Assembly (NCBI GenBank): GCA_023457135.1
Contig: JAEWMO010000160.1
Span: 1 to 38,101 of the forward strand
Length of the DNA stretch: 38,101 nucleotides
Reading direction: 5' to 3'
Source of the DNA: Methanobacteriota archaeon
GTDB taxonomy: Archaea > Halobacteriota > Methanomicrobia > Methanomicrobiales > Methanoculleaceae
Shown: positions 1 through 6,771 of the stretch, piece by piece
Position numbering within the stretch: position 1 is the first letter of the stretch
Layout of the letters: every line of letters starts with the position of its first letter
Notes under the pieces: generated by a model
Database searches by the model: none
What the model was told of the DNA's origin: nothing
The model's input: only the letters and a program-made list of their open reading frames with translations
Translations under genes and position numbers: made by a program

Positions 1-2
1 TC

Positions 3-215
3 CTCGATCCGTATCCGGTCGGGCTGGCCTTCCGGACCGGAGACCTGCTCAAACAGGTAGGTGGGGATTCCACGCCGGGGCTGGTTCTTTCTAGAGGAAC
101 CGAGCAGTTCTCGAAGGCTGACTCTCAATGGCCTGCTCCCGTTACAGTCGCTTTGCATCACATGTTCCCCACGTACGTTCTCTCTTCAGCGAGATATACC
201 TTCGCAAACAAGTAA
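3..215 (+). CDS. possible 3' end of an upstream gene (partial)
   Basis: One plus-strand frame is open from the window edge for 70 codons and stops with TAA at 213-215, whereas the other two plus frames stop by about base 93. The translation (LDPYPVGLAFRTGDLLKQ at its start) has ordinary composition, but I recognise no family. It could be the tail of a gene that starts outside the window, or an open frame by chance. The stretch from 216 to 303 becomes A/T-rich and looks intergenic. Confidence 0.3.
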   Translation, partial: LDPYPVGLAFRTGDLLKQVGGDSTPGLVLSRGTEQFSKADSQWPAPVTVALHHMFPTYVLSSARYTFANK

Positions 216-269
216 CATGGCCCAAAAATATGTGTACTCACCACACTCTGTTTAATTAGTGTTGCATGT

Positions 270-288
270 AACAAATAATTGATATAGC
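270..288 (+). promoter_or_regulatory. A/T-rich promoter-like stretch before the six-gene operon
   Basis: The AACAAATAATTGATATAG stretch lies 16-34 bases before the ATG at 304. That matches the position of an archaeal TATA box for a leaderless or very short-leader transcript, and no Shine-Dalgarno site is visible before 304. It is the only obvious promoter-like element before the operon running to 5112. Confidence 0.35.
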
Positions 289-303
289 TTCCCTGCCACA
301 TCA

Positions 304-1272
304 ATGATCATGGATGTTCCACAGCCCCCCAAAAGGCGCGGCAACCCCGCTCAGGAGAACAGTCCCGGATCGAACGCAGGCATGCCCCCAAAATGCGAAA
401 AGGACCCACACCTCCTGCAGGAGTTCCTCGAGATCCTCCAGGACGTGATCAGTGTCGAGAGCCCGTCGGGATGCGAAGAGCGGCTGGCGAGGCACATCGC
501 GTCCCGATACTTCCCCCGGGAGGACGGCTGGGAGGTCCGGATCGACGGCAAATTCAACCTCTTTGCCTTCCCCTCGGACTCAGAGGGCGGGATACCGCTC
601 CTGACGGCGCACCTCGACACCTATCCCCTGAACGCAGGATACGGGCACCTCCTTGCAAGGGAAGACGCGCTCTCCCTCGACGAAGAGCGCGGCATGCTCG
701 TGAAGAAGTACCCGATCCAGTACGGCTTCGATGACAAGGCCGGCGTGGCGCTGGCTCTCCTGCTCTCGCGGCACCTCGGCCCGCGGGTGAAGGTGCTCTT
801 CACGACAGAGGAGGAGATCGGGCGGTGCGGCGTACGGCACGCGCTCGGCGACAGGGAGGCCGCGGGTTTCTTCGAGGGCGTGCCCTTCGCCCTCACGCTC
901 GACCGGAACTCAACGACCCACGACATCGTCGGCACGTACAGCGGGCACCGGATGTGCCCGGATGCGTTCGTCCGGGAGCTCGAGGCGATCTCGGAGGATC
1001 TGGGGGCGCCCATGAAGGAGTGTGAGAGCAGATCCCGCGCCGACTGCTACAACATCTCCCTCGAGACGCGGATCCCCATCGTCAACCTCAGCTGCGGCTA
1101 CTTCAACCAGCACTCCGATGACGACGCCCTCAACGTGGCGTTCGCGTTGAACACGCTCCGTCTCGTCAGGGAGTGCGTCACCACCCGGCGTGAGGATCTG
1201 GTCCGGGCGGCACGGGGAGAAGACGACAGGACACAGACAAAAACGCCGGCTCCGGTACCGGTGGAGGAGTGA
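304..1272 (+). CDS. M20/M28-like zinc metallopeptidase, short form
   Basis: Predicted cytosolic co-catalytic zinc aminopeptidase or deacylase. The metal ligands of the clan appear in order: HLDT (His103, Asp105), GFDDKAG (Asp143/144), TTEEEIG (catalytic Glu and ligand at about 169-171), LTLDRN (Asp200) and FNQHSDDD (His270). The DDKAG and EEEIG motifs are closest to PepT-type M20 enzymes. At 322 residues there is no room for the usual M20 dimerisation (lid) domain between Asp200 and His270, so the architecture is a bare catalytic domain. The first 26 residues are Pro/Gly-rich and may not be translated; an ATG at 382 is an alternative start. It is the first gene of a dense operon that ends with a caspase-like protein, so a processing role on operon partners is possible but is inference only. 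Substrate unknown. Confidence 0.8.
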   Translation: MIMDVPQPPKRRGNPAQENSPGSNAGMPPKCEKDPHLLQEFLEILQDVISVESPSGCEERLARHIASRYFPREDGWEVRIDGKFNLFAFPSDSEGGIPLLTAHLDTYPLNAGYGHLLAREDALSLDEERGMLVKKYPIQYGFDDKAGVALALLLSRHLGPRVKVLFTTEEEIGRCGVRHALGDREAAGFFEGVPFALTLDRNSTTHDIVGTYSGHRMCPDAFVRELEAISEDLGAPMKECESRSRADCYNISLETRIPIVNLSCGYFNQHSDDDALNVAFALNTLRLVRECVTTRREDLVRAARGEDDRTQTKTPAPVPVEE

Positions 1273-1286
1273 AGGAGATGGCGGCG

Positions 1287-2291
1287 ATGAAGGTGAACAA
1301 CGCAAAACTGATCACGCGGTACAGCAGGGCAGCAATTCAGGCGTTTGCCCGGGGAGTGGCGCTGGCCGGTGCCGAAGACGGCTGCCACCTTACGAAAGGC
1401 ACGTTCGAGGAGGCAGGGGGGCCGCGGGAGGCCGCGGCGCTTGTGGTCCCGGTCTATGGGCCCCACAACCTCTTCCTCGCCGGCCCGCTGGCGCCGGATG
1501 CCGGGGAACGGTTCGGCGACGATGCCGGAGAGGGATACGGGATCGCCCTCTCGTTCATCGATGCCGCGCTCCGCAGGAACCCGGAGGGGCAGTCCGTCGA
1601 GATCTACGTGGGAGAACGCGAGACGGACGTCGTCGGGATCGGGTTTGACGGCGGACCGCAGGAGTGGGTGGAAGCCGAAGCCCAGGGAGCGTTCCTTGCG
1701 GAGAGAGGAGCGGCAATGGAGGACGGGTACGACGACCGGTACCTGGCAAAGCACATCGTCACCGAGTACACCCCCGCGGCGGTCCGGCTCCTTCTTGCCG
1801 TCGTCGACGGGACGGAGTACCGGGACGACATTCTGATCAGGGGCCGCCCGGCCCGGTTCCCGGCAGAGGGCGGTGTCCCCTCGCTCGTGACCGGTGTGCC
1901 GGCCGGGATGCAGGGCGAGATCGGCCTGACGGGACCGTACCGGGGCAGTATTCCGTCCTCGTGGCCCCTTAACCACATCGAGGTCCTCCGGGTCCCCCGG
2001 CAGATCGCCGACATCCTGGCCGGCTCCTCCAGTAGCACTCCGGAGTGGCCGCAGGGCCGTGTCCCCGGCAAACGGGCCCGGATGGTCCTTGGCAGCTCGG
2101 AGGGCGCCTACTGCAGGGTGGAGTTCGGGGGGGAGAGCCTCCAGAGGTGCCTCTCCAGCCTCCCGCGGTTCCCGCGCAGTCTCCCCCTCCCGGATCGGGA
2201 CCGGACCGGGGACGAACGAATACGCCTTTTGCGGGCAGGAGGGCGTGGCTCGCCGATGACGGACGGAGGACGGTATCATGCAAGAAGATAG
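1287..2291 (+). CDS. uncharacterised protein, operon gene 2
   Basis: I do not recognise this protein of about 334 residues. It has no signal peptide or membrane segment. The first 250 residues look like a globular alpha/beta protein; the last 70 are Arg/Pro/Ser-rich and probably disordered. I chose the ATG at 1287 because GGAG at 1274-1277 is 9 bases upstream. ATG 1278 and GTG 1269 are alternatives, and GTG 1269 would overlap the stop of the metallopeptidase gene. The 3' end overlaps the next gene by 14 bases, which suggests translational coupling. The frame has strong third-position G/C like its neighbours, so it is a real gene native to a GC-rich genome. Function can only be guessed from the operon, which also encodes a caspase-like peptidase. 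Confidence 0.7.
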   Translation: MKVNNAKLITRYSRAAIQAFARGVALAGAEDGCHLTKGTFEEAGGPREAAALVVPVYGPHNLFLAGPLAPDAGERFGDDAGEGYGIALSFIDAALRRNPEGQSVEIYVGERETDVVGIGFDGGPQEWVEAEAQGAFLAERGAAMEDGYDDRYLAKHIVTEYTPAAVRLLLAVVDGTEYRDDILIRGRPARFPAEGGVPSLVTGVPAGMQGEIGLTGPYRGSIPSSWPLNHIEVLRVPRQIADILAGSSSSTPEWPQGRVPGKRARMVLGSSEGAYCRVEFGGESLQRCLSSLPRFPRSLPLPDRDRTGDERIRLLRAGGRGSPMTDGGRYHARR

Positions 2292-3177
2292 CCTCCTCCC
2301 CGCAGGAACCGCCCTCCGGCCGAACGCCTACCGCTTTCGGGGCATCTGCGCCGACGCAGAGATCATCCCCTTCCTTACCGGTGCAGAGGGTGAGGAGCGG
2401 CTCTATGTGAAGCCCGAATCCGGTGAAACCCGGGTCCACGCCGTCCTCTCCTGGGTTCCGGGCCGCGGCGGCCTCCCCTGGCCGCACCTGGAGGCCTTCC
2501 GCGACGAGGCCGCCCTCCTCGCGGCCTACCCCTCCCTCCCCCGCGAAGCGGCCGCCGGCTGGAGCCTCCAGCCCTGCTGCACCGCCCACGACGTCTACCA
2601 GCACTGGCGGGACGGGAGCCGGCCGAACGTCGACCTCATGCCCATCGAGATCCGGGGGAGGTGCTGTTTCCTTGTTCAGCGGCATGGATGGGGTGGAAAT
2701 CCACTCTACGACCCCCTGAACCTCCCGATCGGGCTGCTCGAGTTCAGGCCCGGCGCGACGGTCCCCGCGCTGCATGTCGCCGATACCGTCACGAACCTCG
2801 CGTTCGCCCACCCGGAGATCCGGCCGGCCCTCGACCGCGGGCTGAGGCAGTCGCTCGTGGTGCGCCTCGAGCGAAAGCAGTTGCTCCCGGCAAACTTCGG
2901 CAACGGCCACCGCATCAACGATCCGCGGACGACCGTTCTCCCGCTGAAGGGAGCCGGCCGGTACCTGCTGGTCCGGCGCCGCTTCCCGGCACCGGACGGG
3001 ACCGGCCGGGATACCTACACCCTGCTCTCCTGGACCGGGGACGGCGCGGAGGCGGGGAGCCTCTCTGCCGACTACGCGACGCTCGATGCCCTGGTCCGGA
3101 AGCACCCGGACCTCGAGGCACCCCTCGTAAAGTACCACCAGGACGTCATGCCGGCCGCGGGGGGCGGGGCAGAATGA
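2278..3177 (+). CDS. uncharacterised protein, operon gene 3, paralogue of gene 4
   Basis: This 299-residue protein belongs to no family I can name. Residues about 20-95 (EIIPF, then LYVKPESGETRVHAVLSW, then AALLAAYPSLPREAAA) match the start of the next gene's product (DIIPF, RLRPEGGDLHAVVFW, EETLAAYPVLRERAAA). The pattern partly returns near its own C-terminus (DTYTLLSW, then ATLDALVRKHPDLEA), so the protein may contain two copies of one module. A Cys-rich spot (QPCCTAHD, GRCCFL) lies in the middle. The ATG at 2278 is inside the end of gene 2 and the TGA at 3175-3177 overlaps the ATG of gene 4 (ATGA). Such coupling suggests the products are made in fixed ratio and may form a complex. No catalytic motif is evident. 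Confidence 0.7.
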   Translation: MQEDSLLPAGTALRPNAYRFRGICADAEIIPFLTGAEGEERLYVKPESGETRVHAVLSWVPGRGGLPWPHLEAFRDEAALLAAYPSLPREAAAGWSLQPCCTAHDVYQHWRDGSRPNVDLMPIEIRGRCCFLVQRHGWGGNPLYDPLNLPIGLLEFRPGATVPALHVADTVTNLAFAHPEIRPALDRGLRQSLVVRLERKQLLPANFGNGHRINDPRTTVLPLKGAGRYLLVRRRFPAPDGTGRDTYTLLSWTGDGAEAGSLSADYATLDALVRKHPDLEAPLVKYHQDVMPAAGGGAE

Positions 3178-3866
3178 CCGGCGGAGAGCCCCGGTTCATC
3201 GGCCCCCTCGGTTACGTCCTCCGGCTTCCCTGCTATGGCGGCACCCGGGTAGACATCATCCCCTTCGTGGTCGACGAACCGGCGGATGCGATCCGGCTCT
3301 CCCTGAACGAGCGGGTCTACACCCGGCTCCGGCCGGAAGGGGGAGACCTGCACGCCGTCGTCTTCTGGCGGCGGGACGAGCCGGGGGTCGGGATCTACCC
3401 GGACGTGACGGTATACGCGGATCTCGAGGAGACACTCGCAGCGTATCCCGTCCTCCGCGAGCGAGCCGCGGCGTTCGAGAACGCCGGGGTCCGGAGGACC
3501 CCGGGCAGCAGTGAGGAGGAACGGAAGCGGAGCGTCGACGGCGCGGTCCTGGAACCCCCTCCCGGCCAACCCACGTATACCCTCTTCCGCTTCGGGTTCG
3601 GGAAGGATATGCCGTTCGTGAGGGTCACCCCGGTCACGGGGGATGGCGGCTGCTGCCTTCTCTTCGAGCGCAGCGGGTATCGCTGCTGGCAGAAGGGATC
3701 CTTCCTGTACATGAAGGCCCAGAACCGCCCCCTGCCGCCGGGGCGGCTCGAGCTCCGCCGGGGAGAGACCGGCTTTACCGTCACCATGCACCCGGGCAGG
3801 GCTCCCCACGCCCGGCCGAAGGCGGAGGATCCTGCCGGACCTGAGCGGCGGGGGTGGGGCCGGTGA
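3174..3866 (+). CDS. uncharacterised protein, operon gene 4, paralogue of gene 3
   Basis: This 230-residue protein is of unknown function. The start at 3174 overlaps the previous stop (ATGA); the same frame is open much further upstream, but that part is a shadow of gene 3. Residues about 14-100 share the IIPF / RPEGGDLHAVVFW / AAYPVLRERAA pattern with gene 3, so the two arose by duplication of one domain. The second half (YTLFRFGFGKDMPFVRVTP, then CCLLFERSGY) is beta-rich by pattern and also echoes the CCFLVQRHGW stretch of gene 3. The C-terminus is Pro/Arg-rich. The gene ends with GTGA, overlapping the next start. No membrane segment or signal is seen. Confidence 0.7.
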   Translation: MTGGEPRFIGPLGYVLRLPCYGGTRVDIIPFVVDEPADAIRLSLNERVYTRLRPEGGDLHAVVFWRRDEPGVGIYPDVTVYADLEETLAAYPVLRERAAAFENAGVRRTPGSSEEERKRSVDGAVLEPPPGQPTYTLFRFGFGKDMPFVRVTPVTGDGGCCLLFERSGYRCWQKGSFLYMKAQNRPLPPGRLELRRGETGFTVTMHPGRAPHARPKAEDPAGPERRGWGR

Positions 3867-4564
3867 GGCGGCGCTTCGGAAAGATATCGCCCTTCTTCGA
3901 TGACGAAGAGATAACTGAAGGGGACGAGCGGGAGACGTCGTTTCCTTTCCTCTGGTCTGAGATGACGGAGGACGGATTCGTCGTCGACGGCGGCAAGACA
4001 GAGAAAGAGGAGGTCCGGGCACTCTATGTGGAGGTCTGTGCCGCACTCGACCGGCAGAAGGCGCGGGTGACTCCGGAAACGGTCTTCGAGGCCGTGGAAG
4101 AGGTCAACGGAGGGCGCCCTCTCTCCCCGGAGCGCCACGCCCAGGTCATCTACGCCGCCGAGTGGTACGCCGGGCCGGGGCTCACCGGGAGGTCTCCGGG
4201 GCCGGGCCGGCGCCCCGCCCGGCGGGACCGGCTCCTCGCGCTCTTCCGGGGCGAGGCCGTGGAGGAGGTGCCGCAGAACCCGGCGCTCTGCGCCGTCTTC
4301 CCCTTCCTCGAAGAGGTCGAGTACGGCCTCTGCCTCGCCGTCCCGCCCGTCACGGTGAGCGAGGTGTACGGGGCCGCCGCCGGCCTCTACCGGACCTTCG
4401 GGGTCTGCCCGGACTTCCCGACGCTGGTCGAGCGGCTGCGGCAGGACCCGGGGGTGTTCCGCGCCGGATACGCCCCGGTCTGGTACGTCTGGAAGACGGT
4501 GACCGACCTGCACCATGTCATCCGTGACAGGATGCAGGAGGTGCTCGACGCGACGGGGAGGTGA
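3863..4564 (+). CDS. uncharacterised helical protein, operon gene 5
   Basis: About 233 residues, not recognised. The GTG at 3863 overlaps the previous stop as GTGA and has a GGGGTGGGG purine-rich site just upstream; another GTG at 3854 is possible. The N-terminus is rich in charged residues (FDDEEITEGDE). The rest is predicted helical: an aromatic/hydrophobic helix pattern around residues 60-120, an Arg/Pro-rich linker, then helices through DLHHVIRDRMQEVL at the end. No catalytic motif is visible. The stop at 4562-4564 lies 5 bases before the start of the caspase-like gene, whose Shine-Dalgarno site lies inside this gene's 3' end. It may be a partner or regulator of that peptidase, but this is inferred from position only. 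Confidence 0.65.
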   Translation: MRRRFGKISPFFDDEEITEGDERETSFPFLWSEMTEDGFVVDGGKTEKEEVRALYVEVCAALDRQKARVTPETVFEAVEEVNGGRPLSPERHAQVIYAAEWYAGPGLTGRSPGPGRRPARRDRLLALFRGEAVEEVPQNPALCAVFPFLEEVEYGLCLAVPPVTVSEVYGAAAGLYRTFGVCPDFPTLVERLRQDPGVFRAGYAPVWYVWKTVTDLHHVIRDRMQEVLDATGR

Positions 4565-4569
4565 GGACG

Positions 4570-5112
4570 ATGGCGATGCTGATCCTCGAGTGCTGCACGA
4601 AGAAGGCCGACTACAACAGCGGCTACCGCGACGGCTACGTGCTCAACGAGTTCCTCCGGATGATCGACCACCCGGTCGACTACCACGAGATCTCCCGGAA
4701 GTCCGACCTCCTGGACCTGCTCTCGGACGAGTCCTGTTACGAACATGTCTACATCTCCTCGCACGGGGAGGTACAGAAGGGTGAGGCATACCTCCAGCTC
4801 CCCCGGGCGCGGGTCTACCCCGAAGAGTTCCCGGAGGACTGCTTTGCGAGCGCGGAACTCGTGGGGCTCTCGGCCTGCTCGCTTGGGAAAGTCGCGTTCA
4901 CCGACCGGTTCATGAAGCAGACCGGCGCCCGGCTGGTCGTCGGTCCGAAGAAGGATGTGCTGTTTGCCGACAGCGCGATCTTCTTCTTGAACCTCTTCTA
5001 CCTGATGCACCGACAGGAGCGGGGGGCGAAGAGCGCCCTCGCGCGGACGGCCGAGTTTTTGAAGGGAACAAGGCCGTTTACTGGGGCGTTTACGGTGCGG
5101 AGGAGCGGGTGA
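4570..5112 (+). CDS. caspase-like (CHAT-type) cysteine peptidase, stand-alone
   Basis: Predicted clan CD peptidase of 180 residues. The catalytic His lies in YISSHGE (His65) after a hydrophobic strand, and the catalytic Cys in LVGLSACSLGK (Cys103), the HG and SAC arrangement of CHAT and caspase folds. It is followed by TGARLVVGP, then DSAIFFLNLFYLM and a helix starting KSALARTAEFL, which is the usual end of a CHAT domain. Most CHAT proteins carry repeats or other domains; here only the peptidase is present, so substrate choice or activation would have to come from partners. The start is set by GGAGGTGA six bases before ATG 4570, a near-perfect archaeal ribosome site and the strongest in the operon. 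It is the last gene and is followed by T-runs. Fold assignment rests on motifs, not a search. Confidence 0.72.
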   Translation: MAMLILECCTKKADYNSGYRDGYVLNEFLRMIDHPVDYHEISRKSDLLDLLSDESCYEHVYISSHGEVQKGEAYLQLPRARVYPEEFPEDCFASAELVGLSACSLGKVAFTDRFMKQTGARLVVGPKKDVLFADSAIFFLNLFYLMHRQERGAKSALARTAEFLKGTRPFTGAFTVRRSG

Positions 5113-5136
5113 AGAGCAGTTCCGTCGTTCGCGACC

Positions 5137-5188
5137 TTTTTTTCGAATTCCTCGGGTCAAGCCGTTGATCCCTGATTTTACATTTTTT
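5137..5188 (+). terminator. T-run terminator region after the six-gene operon
   Basis: Two T-runs (seven T at 5137-5143 and six at 5183-5188) follow the stop at 5112. Oligo-T tracts on the coding strand are the usual archaeal terminator. The rest of 5113-5463 shows no gene. The base composition shifts toward A/T here and stays lower in GC until about 28.5 kb. Confidence 0.45.
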
Positions 5189-5463
5189 CACGAACGAAAA
5201 CCATACGGAATGGCCACCGATCTTCTTCGATCCTGATGGGGTTCAGAGCCTATGTCGCGGGATCGGGACGATAGCAGGGATCCGGGGTAAAGAAAGATCA
5301 AGAAATCGTATAGTGTTTAGAGAAAACCTGCGAAGCGCCGTCAGCATCACTCTTTTATCCAATCCCAACCTCATACCGTCCCGGTTAAACTCAAAAGGCT
5401 TATGCCATCTCAAAATAAGCATTCACCAATTCACACGACCGATGCGTGAATTTGGGGGTCCCT

Positions 5464-6771
5464 ATGCCGGTAAAAAAGAGTACATCAAAAGCACAAAACA
5501 ACTGTCTTCTCAAATTTGTGCATACCGCCGACCTGCACCTCGGCAGCCCGCTGGCCAGTAGATCCGTGAAAGAGGAAGCAGTTGCCTCACGATTGATGCG
5601 GGCCACATTCGAGGGATTTGAAAACATCATCGAGCTCTGCATTCGGGAGGATGTTGATTTCCTCCTGATATCCGGTGATATCTATGATAGTGCCGACAGG
5701 GAGATCTACGAACAATTAACATTCCGGAAATACCTCAAAAGACTCTCAGACGCTGGCATACCGGTCTACCTGGCATTTGGAAACCATGACCCCCTCGACG
5801 GGTGGGCGGCCCGCATCGACTGGCCCGGTAATGTTCACGTAATGAGTGGTGATGAGCCGGAATGTGCCTTCTTCAAGGGAAGGGACGGTCGAGAAGCTGT
5901 CATCGTCGGGATGAGTTACCGGACCAGAGAGACCTACGACAACCTGGCTGTCCGATTCCCACAAAAAGAGAAGGACTGGCCGTTTACTATCGGGATGCTC
6001 CACTGCACGCTGAGTACAGGCTTCGGTCATGAACCCTACTCCCCCTGTTCGGTGAGCGACTTAGTCGAACGGGGCTATGACTACTGGGCATTAGGCCACA
6101 TCCATAAGCCGGGAGTCATCCGGGAAAGCAGACCTGCCGTTGTCTACCCGGGCAACCCGCAGGGAAGGGATATTGGGGAATCCGGCCCCCGGGGTTGTTA
6201 TCTGGTATCCGTAGACAGCAAGTACAACGCCGACTTACAGTTTATTGAGACCGCACCCATCCTGTGGGGGGAAGCCGAAGTCTCCATTGAGGGGATTGAG
6301 ACGGAAGGTGATCTTCTTGAGAGGATCCATGACACCCTGACCCGGATAAGGAGGAACTCTCATGGAAAGGCAGTTCTCTGCCGTCTCACACTCACCGGGA
6401 GAGGCAGGGTTCACGCATCCCTCGTTCGTGAGGGCACGGTATCCCAGATCATCCAGTCGTTCGGAGACGATGAAGCAGGAAAAGCGGATTTCGTCCTCAT
6501 CGAGAGAATTGTCGACAGGACCGAGCCTCCCATCGACCGGGAGCGGGTCGCACAAAGGGCAGACATCGTAGGCGACGTCGTTCAGATCACCGACAGCATC
6601 CTCAAGAGCGATGAAGCCCTGCTCGCACTCCAGCCTGTGCTCGCCGATCTCTTTGCGAGCACGAAAGGACGGGAGTACATTATCGGACCGGACCTGGACG
6701 AGTTGCGGGAACTCGTGAGGGTTGCAGAGATCTATCTTCTCGATCAGTTTGTCGGGGATGAGTCGCCATGA
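5464..6771 (+). CDS. YhaO/SbcD-like DNA repair metallophosphoesterase
   Basis: Calcineurin-like phosphoesterase of about 435 residues, expected to act as the nuclease subunit of an SbcCD/Mre11-Rad50-like complex. All family motifs are visible: HTADLHLG (Asp23, His25), ISGDIYD, FGNHDPLD, a later HCTLS, and ALGHIHKPG. The tail beyond about residue 280 (capping and partner-binding region) lacks recognisable motifs but fits YhaO-type proteins. The start at ATG 5464 has GGGGGT six bases upstream; GTG 5446 is an alternative. The stop overlaps the start of the ATPase gene as ATGA, so the two subunits are translationally coupled. The archaeal housekeeping Mre11-Rad50 pair is different; this copy resembles the bacterial YhaO/YhaN set and may be horizontally acquired. 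Confidence 0.88.
   Translation: MPVKKSTSKAQNNCLLKFVHTADLHLGSPLASRSVKEEAVASRLMRATFEGFENIIELCIREDVDFLLISGDIYDSADREIYEQLTFRKYLKRLSDAGIPVYLAFGNHDPLDGWAARIDWPGNVHVMSGDEPECAFFKGRDGREAVIVGMSYRTRETYDNLAVRFPQKEKDWPFTIGMLHCTLSTGFGHEPYSPCSVSDLVERGYDYWALGHIHKPGVIRESRPAVVYPGNPQGRDIGESGPRGCYLVSVDSKYNADLQFIETAPILWGEAEVSIEGIETEGDLLERIHDTLTRIRRNSHGKAVLCRLTLTGRGRVHASLVREGTVSQIIQSFGDDEAGKADFVLIERIVDRTEPPIDRERVAQRADIVGDVVQITDSILKSDEALLALQPVLADLFASTKGREYIIGPDLDELRELVRVAEIYLLDQFVGDESP

Noticed and set aside
61..255. 64-codon frame starting GTG at 61
   Set aside because: Its composition is atypical (Arg, Ser, Leu), there is no ribosome site, and it competes with the frame that is open from the window edge.
1098..4516. 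Long open frames on the minus strand (1098-2279, 1969-3138, 3395-4516) opposite the six-gene operon
   Set aside because: They are Arg/Pro/Gly-rich translations of GC-rich coding DNA, overlap several coupled plus-strand genes with proper ribosome sites, and contain no motifs.
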